Shown here in pieces: positions 1-6,228 of a DNA stretch of 32,519 nucleotides. The notes beneath the pieces are model-generated. The model was not told the origin of the DNA, did not search any database, and saw only the letters and a list, made by a program, of their open reading frames with translations. The translations under genes and the position numbers were made by a program. Source of the stretch: Granulosicoccus sp. (GTDB lineage Bacteria > Pseudomonadota > Gammaproteobacteria > Granulosicoccales > Granulosicoccaceae); assembly GCA_020627685.1 (NCBI GenBank), contig JAHDGK010000047.1, positions 1 to 32,519 on the forward strand. Reading direction: 5' to 3'. Position 1 is the stretch's first letter. Each line of letters starts with the position of its first letter.

Positions 1-55
1 TTTTGGGAGGAATATCTGCCGTCTTGCTGGCGCCTTTTCGGGGTTTGTCAGTCAT
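1..55 (-). CDS. possible 5' end of a gene leaving the left edge
   Basis: A minus-strand ATG at 55 opens a frame that stays open to the window edge. The visible N-terminus is 18 residues, polar and basic (MTDKPRKGASKTADIPPK). There is no strong Shine-Dalgarno; an AAAGAC run lies about 3 nt upstream. The residues look like a cytosolic N-terminus rather than a signal peptide. With so few codons neither the family nor the reality of the gene can be settled. It would be head-to-tail with, and downstream of, the phosphatase gene on the same strand. Confidence 0.35.
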   Translation of the reverse strand, partial: MTDKPRKGASKTADIPPK

Positions 56-153
56 TTGTCTTTACACTAGTATGCATTCCCCAATATTACTGTAATAAAT
101 GCCAGTAGTAAACTGAGTATTGTCAAAAGGTGAAAACTCGAATGCACTCCCTG

Positions 154-780
154 TTATACCGTGCGTGAAGAAGTATAGATTTTGGCAAAATCTCGTACAT
201 CAATTGCTTTAGCGCCCGCAAGTAAGGCTGATTGCAAACCATCATCTGTATCCTCGAAAACAAGACACTTTTTCGGTGAAACATTCAATTTTTCTGCGGT
301 TGTCAGATAGGGCTCTGGTGATGGTTTGTGGTTTCGCACATCTTCCGCAGACACTATAACGTTGAATTTGTGGCGAAGTGACACTGCATCCAGTGAAGCT
401 AGAACACTTAGTCGCTGTCCGCTAGAGGCCACAGCCAGTGGTTTTATTTTCCAGTACTTTATAGCAATTTCACTAACTTCAGGAATAGCTTTTATATGAT
501 TGCTCAGTCTAAGAAAGTGGAGCTCGCTTTCGACTATGGCTGTTTCAATGTCAATATACGTTGAATGTTGTTTTGCAAAGCTCTCTATCAAACATCTGCG
601 AGTAAGGCTTAGTCTTTTTTTGTACCATTTTTTCTCTAAAACAGCGCCTTGGTCTTCTAGAGATAATCTAAATGACTCGAAGTGCATGGGCGCTGTGTTC
701 ACCAGAGTACCATCACAGTCGAAAATTATGGCATCAAAGGAATACGCTGAAAGGTCTATAGGAAGGGCTGAGAATGTCAT
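154..780 (-). CDS. HAD-superfamily (subclass IA) phosphatase, beta-PGM/phosphoglycolate phosphatase-like
   Basis: This 208-residue protein has the complete HAD core. Motif I is FDCDGTLVNT, with nucleophile Asp21 and acid/base Asp23. Motif II is VASSG with Ser119/Ser120, motif III is Lys152 in NHKPSP, and motif IV is VFEDTDDG with Glu176/Asp177. The insert between motif I and II is an alpha-helical C1 cap as in beta-phosphoglucomutase-type hydrolases. It probably acts in the cytoplasm on a small phosphorylated metabolite; the exact substrate cannot be read from sequence. It is the last gene of the transporter operon, 12 nt after the ATPase stop, which suggests it processes the imported solute. 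Motif I lacks the DWAGT signature of phosphonoacetaldehyde hydrolase (PhnX). No strong ribosome site is seen, so translation may depend on the upstream gene. Confidence 0.9.
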   Translation of the reverse strand: MTFSALPIDLSAYSFDAIIFDCDGTLVNTAPMHFESFRLSLEDQGAVLEKKWYKKRLSLTRRCLIESFAKQHSTYIDIETAIVESELHFLRLSNHIKAIPEVSEIAIKYWKIKPLAVASSGQRLSVLASLDAVSLRHKFNVIVSAEDVRNHKPSPEPYLTTAEKLNVSPKKCLVFEDTDDGLQSALLAGAKAIDVRDFAKIYTSSRTV

Positions 781-792
781 TTCAGGATGCCA

Positions 793-1860
793 CTATTGTT
801 CTACAGGCACTAAAATTGTTTTTGTTGCTTCAAAAATTGCATGTATAGATTCGCCCTTCTGATATTTTTCATTCATTTCGGCATCTACCACGAATATATC
901 TCCAGCATCTGTATTGATCAGGTATTCCATGTGTCCACCTAAATACGTGCTGTGTTGAACTCTTCCGGCTAAAGAGTTGGGAGTATATGTATGGGTAAGC
1001 CTGATGTTCCGCGGTTGTATCGATAACTTCATGTCCTTAGAAATATGTTTTGCCGCATACGAGTCCAGTGTCGTAGAAGAGACTTTTACTACAGCTCTAT
1101 TTCCACTTGTCGATTCAATCTCGCAAGGAATAATATTGGCATCGCCGATGAAATCTGCGATGAACTCTGATTGTGGCTGCTCATAAAGTTCGGTCGGTGT
1201 GCCTTGCTGGGCTATCGCCCCATCCTTCATAACCACAATTTTGTCCGACACAGCCATGGCTTCTTCCTGATCATGTGTGACATAGACGGCAGATAGTCCA
1301 AGCGATTGCTGTATTTGCCTTATCTCTTCTCTGACGTGTCGTCTCAGTTTGGCATCGAGATTTGATAACGGTTCATCAAAGAGAAGAACATCTGGTTCCA
1401 ATATAACTGCTCGAGCAACAGCTACCCGCTGCTGCTGGCCACCAGACAATTCACTTGGCAGGCGATTCTCAAAACCAGTCAGTCCGACCATCTCCAGAGC
1501 ACGGAAGGCTTTCTCTTTTCTGGTTTTTTTCGGTGTTGAAGATACTGTCAGACCGTATGAGACGTTCTCCAGAACATTCATGTGTGGAAATAGCGCATAT
1601 GATTGAAACACCATCGCCACATTTCTGTAAGTGGCCGATTGGTGAGTTACATTTTCTTGTCCAATATAAATTTCTCCACCAGTTGCTTGTTCAAGGCCTG
1701 CAATAATACGTAGTGTTGTTGTTTTACCGCATCCGCTTGGTCCTAATAACGTGACGATTTCTCCCTCAGGTATTTCTAGGGACAGATTCTCAATGGCGGT
1801 TACGGTTCCATAACACTTCTTAATATTACTAAGGCTTACGCTTGCGTTTTCTGAGTTCAT
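793..1860 (-). CDS. ABC transporter ATP-binding protein (FbpC/PotA-type, with TOBE domain)
   Basis: This 355-residue protein is an importer ATPase that would sit on the cytoplasmic face of the membrane and power the adjacent fused permease. Visible motifs are Walker A GPSGCGKT (40-47), Q-loop Gln86, signature LSGGQ (138-142), Walker B VLLFDEP (158-164), D-loop and H-loop His196. The roughly 120 C-terminal residues match the position and length of a TOBE regulatory domain, usual in iron(III), spermidine and sugar-phosphate importers of this class. Its ATG overlaps the permease stop by 4 nt (1857-1860), indicating translational coupling. The HAD phosphatase follows 12 nt downstream. Family assignment is secure; the substrate is not determined by this subunit. 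Confidence 0.95.
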   Translation of the reverse strand: MNSENASVSLSNIKKCYGTVTAIENLSLEIPEGEIVTLLGPSGCGKTTTLRIIAGLEQATGGEIYIGQENVTHQSATYRNVAMVFQSYALFPHMNVLENVSYGLTVSSTPKKTRKEKAFRALEMVGLTGFENRLPSELSGGQQQRVAVARAVILEPDVLLFDEPLSNLDAKLRRHVREEIRQIQQSLGLSAVYVTHDQEEAMAVSDKIVVMKDGAIAQQGTPTELYEQPQSEFIADFIGDANIIPCEIESTSGNRAVVKVSSTTLDSYAAKHISKDMKLSIQPRNIRLTHTYTPNSLAGRVQHSTYLGGHMEYLINTDAGDIFVVDAEMNEKYQKGESIHAIFEATKTILVPVEQ

Positions 1861-4049
1861 AAGGCAGTACCTTTAATAGGTTGTTCGATTTCACGGGAGT
1901 AGATTCTGTTGGAATCGCTAACTCGATTTTCTCTACGTAGCTTTCGTCTACCAACAAGCATCTGCAAAAAAGTGATTGCAGCAAGCATGGTTAGTATAAG
2001 AACAACTGAGTAGGCTATAGCGATACCGAATTCACCGTTCTCAACTCGCCCGACGATGAAAGATGTCGCCATGTTATGTTCCGCACTTACTAAAAAAATC
2101 ACAGCGCTAACAGACGTGATTGCTCTTACGAAGCTATAAATTAGAGCTGCTAGGATGGCAGGGCCCATGAGTGGTGTTATAACTCGCCTTAAGGTGGTAA
2201 AGCTTGTAGCTCCAAGCATTAAGGATGCTTCATCTAGGCTTTTATCCAACTGGGAAAGCGCCGCGATTCCACCCCGCACCCCGACTGGCATGTTTCTGAA
2301 CATGAAAGCGATAATCAGTATCAAGCCCGTGCCTGTCAGTTCTATAGGTGGGACGTTGAACGCCAGAATGTAGCTAATTCCCACTACTGTTCCAGGAATG
2401 GCAAAACTGAGCATTGTTCCGAATTCGAAAACACTTTTCCCTTTGAAGTTTTGCCTCACTAGTAGATAGGCTGTAAGAAGGCCCACAAGCGCCGTTAGTG
2501 GTGCAGCTAAGGATGCAATCTTAATCGTTGTCAGAAAGCTGTCCCACGCTGAACCGGATAAAAACATACCGTCTCTGAAATCTATTCCAAATGCTTGTTG
2601 GTAGTGTTTCAGTGTGAACGAATTATCGTAACCCCAGAGTGATACAAAACTTCCGTATACGATCATGCCGTAGATAATTAGTGTAAAAATTGCCCACGGA
2701 ATTGACGTTAGGTAGCAGGCCCATTTCAGAGCTGGGTTTAAACCACTGTGCTGTCCAGAGTCACCTTTTCCCGTTACAGATGTGTACGATTTATTTCCTA
2801 ACCATCTTCGTTGTATTAGAAAAGCTGCCACTGTAAGTGTGAGTAATGCAATACCCAATACGGCAGCTCTTGAAGTGTCAGCTACAGCACCAACGATTGC
2901 AAAGTAAATTTCTGTAGACAAGACATTGAAGTCACCGCCGAGCACTAGGGGGTTTCCAAAGTCTGCAAGGCTTTCAATAAAACCAAGTAGAAATGCGTTA
3001 GCTAGTCCAGGTTTCATTAAAGGAAGAGATACGTTTGAAAACGTTTGCCAGCGGTTGGCTCGCATGGTCAATGATGCTTCTTCCATTGATGGGCTTACAC
3101 CTTCGACGACACCAATTAATACTAGGAATGCAATGGGTGTGAAAGAGAGTAACTGGGATAAATATACTCCGGTAAAACCATACAACCATCGAGATTTTTC
3201 AATTTCGAAGAGTATATTGAGCCAATCTGTCACCACACCAGCTCGTCCAAATAAGAGAATTAATGATAAGCCAATAACAAAAGGCGGAGTTATGATAGGA
3301 AGGACAGTGAGTATACGGAGAGTTTTTTTTGCGCGGAATTGTGTGCGAGTTGCGATCAGCGCAAACGATAGGCCCAATGCAGTCGTTCCAATTCCCGTCG
3401 CAACCGCCAGAATTAACGAATTAATTGCAGGTCCACAATGATCGCCACCAGTGAAGCAACTGATTCCCCATACGTCACCTGAGAGTATGCGAGAAAGAAA
3501 TCGCACTATTCCTAGGCTGCCGTCCGGGTATTCGAACGCCCGTATTAGCACATGAGATATCGGAAAGAAAACAAAGGTCGCAACCAGTACGATGATCGTT
3601 CCAATGAGTCCCGTAATAAATGCGTCGCTTCCTACTTGTCTCATATGTGCAAGACCGGTCGTAAGTAGAAAGAGGAAAGCGAACGAAGTGACGAAAGCCC
3701 CTGCGCCCACAGCTCCATTTGACGGAAGCAACTCGCTTTCCAGAGATAAGAACGAATGCGCAATGACGTATCCAAGTCCTAAGGCTCCAATCACGATGAG
3801 TTGCTTCGCCTTGTTGTCTTGGTTGGTTCTAAGACAAAGTATGCCTGCCGTTGTTACCATTAATATAATGGGGGGGGAAAACCAGCCCCGTCCATAAAGG
3901 ACTGACTGCAAAATTGCTGAGGCGTTTTCAAGGTTGTTCAGGGCTAGTGCCCATTGAAATGACCAAAATCCGGTATCAACTGAATACCAGGGCAGAAAAA
4001 GAAGGCCAAGGAATCCTATGGCCACCCAAAGGGTTGCAGTTTTATTCAT
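1857..4049 (-). CDS. fused two-domain ABC transporter permease (FbpB/AfuB-type)
   Basis: This 730-residue integral membrane protein joins two binding-protein-dependent permease domains. Each half carries an EAA loop that docks the ATPase: about residues 320-345 (EEASLTMRANRWQTF...) and about 605-630 (DEASLMLGATSFTTL...). Before the first domain lie four to five extra hydrophobic segments (about residues 5-160), then a periplasmic loop with two Cys (SCFTGGDHCG). This duplicated layout is typical of the iron(III)/sugar-phosphate/aminoethylphosphonate family of importers. The gene follows the binding-protein gene after an 86-nt gap with a strong hairpin and overlaps the ATPase gene by 4 nt. A run of eight C (G on the plus strand, 3870-3877) lies near codon 58, a possible slippage site. 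No good Shine-Dalgarno is visible. Confidence 0.93.
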   Translation of the reverse strand: MNKTATLWVAIGFLGLLFLPWYSVDTGFWSFQWALALNNLENASAILQSVLYGRGWFSPPIILMVTTAGILCLRTNQDNKAKQLIVIGALGLGYVIAHSFLSLESELLPSNGAVGAGAFVTSFAFLFLLTTGLAHMRQVGSDAFITGLIGTIIVLVATFVFFPISHVLIRAFEYPDGSLGIVRFLSRILSGDVWGISCFTGGDHCGPAINSLILAVATGIGTTALGLSFALIATRTQFRAKKTLRILTVLPIITPPFVIGLSLILLFGRAGVVTDWLNILFEIEKSRWLYGFTGVYLSQLLSFTPIAFLVLIGVVEGVSPSMEEASLTMRANRWQTFSNVSLPLMKPGLANAFLLGFIESLADFGNPLVLGGDFNVLSTEIYFAIVGAVADTSRAAVLGIALLTLTVAAFLIQRRWLGNKSYTSVTGKGDSGQHSGLNPALKWACYLTSIPWAIFTLIIYGMIVYGSFVSLWGYDNSFTLKHYQQAFGIDFRDGMFLSGSAWDSFLTTIKIASLAAPLTALVGLLTAYLLVRQNFKGKSVFEFGTMLSFAIPGTVVGISYILAFNVPPIELTGTGLILIIAFMFRNMPVGVRGGIAALSQLDKSLDEASLMLGATSFTTLRRVITPLMGPAILAALIYSFVRAITSVSAVIFLVSAEHNMATSFIVGRVENGEFGIAIAYSVVLILTMLAAITFLQMLVGRRKLRRENRVSDSNRIYSREIEQPIKGTAL

Positions 4050-4098
4050 GAGTAAAGGGAGATTTGCGAGCTGGCTCGTGAGAGATTTACGAGTAATA

Positions 4099-4122
4099 GT
4101 CGGCTGATTATTTTCAGCCGAC
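4099..4122 (-). other. intercistronic hairpin between binding-protein and permease genes
   Basis: A perfect 9-bp inverted repeat, GTCGGCTGA / TCAGCCGAC, with a 6-nt loop begins 13 nt after the binding-protein stop codon. There is no T-run after it on the minus strand, so it is unlikely to be a full terminator. Such hairpins after the binding-protein gene of ABC operons often protect the upstream mRNA or cause partial termination. That would give the usual excess of binding protein over membrane subunits. Confidence 0.6.
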
Positions 4123-4135
4123 CCAGATTTGCCAA

Positions 4136-5155
4136 TTAGTTTTTCGCGACGTTCTTTACGTCTCGATCCCAGCGCTTCAGCAGTCGTTCACGCGTTTCTG
4201 TCGAGCCATAGGTTGCGAAGTCGTAGTCGATCAGCTTGATTGAAGCGAGATCTGGTGATTCCGGTGCCACCGTCGCTTTGGAATTCGAAGGCACTTGATA
4301 AGACTCAACTTCAACGGAGCGCGATTGGACATCTGCATTTAGGGAGTACTCTACCCATTTTTTAGCAGCTTCAAGGTTCTTCGCCCCTTTGATTATACTC
4401 ACGGCACCCACTTCGTATCCGGTTCCCTCGCATGGGGCCACGATCTCTAATGGGAAACCACTTGAGGCTAACGTGACCATGTCGTGCATAAAGCCGATAG
4501 AGATAGTCGTTTCTCCTCGAGCGGCAGCCTTACTCGGAGCTGATCCAGATTTAGTATATTGGTTTACATTTTTACCGATCTCCGCCAAGAGGGACATGGC
4601 TTCATCTTCACCAAATAGTTGTACAAATGTAGCTAGCTCTGTGTAGGCGGTACCTGAACTATTAGGATTAGCCACTTGAATTTCTTTTGCATAGGAAACA
4701 TCAGCAAGGTCTTTCCAGCAGCTAGGTGCCTTTAATCCCTTTTCTGCTAGTAGCTCTCGATTGTATGCCACGCCTAATGCGCCGGCATAAATTCCTACGG
4801 TCTTACCCTCAGATATAGTCGACATATTTACAGCCCAGCCGAGTAAATCTGAGGTGTCGATACCAGATGCTTGAGTAAGATCTTCTGATGCTGCAATTAG
4901 GTGGGGGTCGCCAGTACCACCCCACCAAATATCAATTTTAGGGTTTGCCGCTTCTGCCCGGATCTGTGCCAAAGACTCTCCTGTACTTTTACGCACCATG
5001 GATACGTCAATTCCGGTTTGTTTTTCGAATCCTTTAGCCATTAAGTCGCACCATGGCTGTTCAGCGCTGCAGACTACGTTGAGTTTGTCAGCGGCGGTTG
5101 CATTTCCCCCAATTAAAGACAAACCAATGATTATGGTTCCTATTAGTTTTTTCAT
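4136..5155 (-). CDS. periplasmic substrate-binding protein of ABC transporter (family 1, FbpA/AfuA-like)
   Basis: This 339-residue exported protein has a clear Sec signal peptide (MKKLIGTIIIGLSLIGGNATA, probably cut before ADKLN). It has the two-lobed family-1 fold pattern: NVVCSAEQPWC at the start, an IDIWWGGTGDPHL segment, and YTKSGSAPSKAAARGE followed by TISIGFMHDM. The start at 5155 is chosen because it begins the signal peptide and has AAGGAA just upstream and GGAGG about 11 nt upstream; an earlier TTG at 5173 would add six residues. No adjacent Tyr-Tyr pair, the iron ligands of FbpA, is present. Together with the Ser/Gly-rich SGSAP segment this favours an anionic organic ligand over ferric ion (inference). 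Four Cys in the mature protein could form disulfides. It is the first gene of the operon. Confidence 0.92.
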   Translation of the reverse strand: MKKLIGTIIIGLSLIGGNATAADKLNVVCSAEQPWCDLMAKGFEKQTGIDVSMVRKSTGESLAQIRAEAANPKIDIWWGGTGDPHLIAASEDLTQASGIDTSDLLGWAVNMSTISEGKTVGIYAGALGVAYNRELLAEKGLKAPSCWKDLADVSYAKEIQVANPNSSGTAYTELATFVQLFGEDEAMSLLAEIGKNVNQYTKSGSAPSKAAARGETTISIGFMHDMVTLASSGFPLEIVAPCEGTGYEVGAVSIIKGAKNLEAAKKWVEYSLNADVQSRSVEVESYQVPSNSKATVAPESPDLASIKLIDYDFATYGSTETRERLLKRWDRDVKNVAKN

Positions 5156-5193
5156 GTTCCTTAATGCCTCCAATAATTTATAAACAGTGATGT

Positions 5194-5218
5194 CGGAACG
5201 ACTGCTTGCTAAGTTCCG
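5194..5218. promoter_or_regulatory. inverted repeat CGGAAC-N13-GTTCCG, candidate operator or leader hairpin
   Basis: Perfect 6-bp arms lie about 40-60 nt upstream of the binding-protein start codon and downstream of the candidate promoter at 5251-5280. They could be a half-site pair for the neighbouring response regulator, another repressor site, or a stem in the 5' UTR. No second copy was noticed in the window. Confidence 0.4.
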
Positions 5219-5250
5219 CCAAAAAATTATGAGGCGCTGAATTCGGTAAT

Positions 5251-5280
5251 TCTATAAATAGTATTTCATAAATATGACAA
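5251..5280 (-). promoter_or_regulatory. candidate sigma-70 promoter for the transporter operon
   Basis: On the minus strand a TTGTCA (-35, 5280-5275) and TATAGA (-10, 5256-5251) are separated by 18 nt in an AT-rich stretch, about 95 nt upstream of the binding-protein start codon. The rest of the 333-nt divergent spacer (5156-5488) serves both the transporter operon and the two-component genes. No equally clear plus-strand promoter is visible there. Confidence 0.45.
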
Positions 5281-5488
5281 AAATAGCTTGAACGAGGCGG
5301 ATTCGACTTACTGTGAAAGGTTGTGTTGCGAATGTTTCAATTATTACAAAATTTGTTTTGGAAATTATTAGAAAACAGGACACATGGACCACATCAGATA
5401 TTGCTAAACCGACCTTATCTGGTCAAGATACGCAAAGAGTTAGATATGCACCTATGTACTAAATGTAGAGGTTGAAAGGGTAGTCCTT

Positions 5489-6214
5489 ATGAGCACCAAA
5501 GCTCAAACAGTGGCAATTATTGATGACGATCCGTTGGTTCGCTCAACGTTGTCCGATTTACTTCAGGAAAACGGCTTTGAGTCCTTCGCTTTCTCTGACA
5601 GCGCATCGCTACTTAACTCATCTCACCGTTGCTTCGATATATATTTAGTCGACCTGCGTTTGGCGAATGAAAGCGGATTAGATATTGTCAGGAATATTGT
5701 TGTTCGTCATAAGGCTCCAGTAATTATGCTCAGTGGTTATGGTGATGAAATCGACAAAGCTATAGGGTTAGAGGCGGGTGCTGATGACTATATTTCCAAG
5801 CCTTTTAACTCGCGTGAACTCATTGCACGCGTACGTGCCCTTTTGCGGCGATGCCACAACCAGTCCGAATTATTACAAAGTGTCGTGGCCGTCGAGGGTG
5901 GTGGGGTTAGTTTTGGTGGCTTTACAGTTGATCGTGGGAACCGCCGAGTTTACAACTCGTTGAATAAAGAAGTGTCCCTGACCAATGCAGAATTCCGGCT
6001 ATTGGAATATATGTTGATCAACCACGATAGAATTATTGATAGGGGAGAGCTAGTAGATCACTTGGGAGGCGATTTGTCTCAGTATGTGGATCGAACCATC
6101 GATGTGATGATTCTCCGGTTGCGTGGAAAGATTGAAATCTCACCCTCAAAGCCAGTTCATCTGCAAACGCGCCGTGGTCGTGGCTATGTATTCGTGTTAA
6201 ATCCACAGACATAA
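5489..6214 (+). CDS. OmpR/PhoB-family DNA-binding response regulator (TorR-like)
   Basis: This 241-residue protein has an N-terminal receiver domain (about 7-120) with acidic pocket Asp12-Asp14, phosphoacceptor Asp55 in YLVDLRL, Ser82 and Lys104 in SKPF. A C-terminal winged-helix domain (about 145-238) ends in the typical TIDVMILRLRGKIE...RRGRGYVF pattern. It would be phosphorylated by the kinase encoded 14 nt downstream and act as a transcription regulator, most likely of the divergent ABC/HAD operon (inference from position). Only a weak AAAGGG ribosome site precedes the ATG. All catalytic residues are present. Confidence 0.95.
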   Translation: MSTKAQTVAIIDDDPLVRSTLSDLLQENGFESFAFSDSASLLNSSHRCFDIYLVDLRLANESGLDIVRNIVVRHKAPVIMLSGYGDEIDKAIGLEAGADDYISKPFNSRELIARVRALLRRCHNQSELLQSVVAVEGGGVSFGGFTVDRGNRRVYNSLNKEVSLTNAEFRLLEYMLINHDRIIDRGELVDHLGGDLSQYVDRTIDVMILRLRGKIEISPSKPVHLQTRRGRGYVFVLNPQT

Positions 6215-6228
6215 CGACTGCATCTGCG

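Noticed and set aside
154-780. Phosphonoacetaldehyde hydrolase (PhnX), which would make the transporter a phosphonate system
   Set aside because: Motif I is DCDGTLVN, typical of beta-PGM/phosphoglycolate-type phosphatases, not the DWAGT form of PhnX. No PhnW or other phosphonate gene is present.
2926-3441. Long plus-strand open frame (171 codons) inside the permease gene
   Set aside because: It is antisense to well-supported transmembrane coding sequence, basic and Ser/Arg-rich, with no ribosome site. It is a shadow frame.
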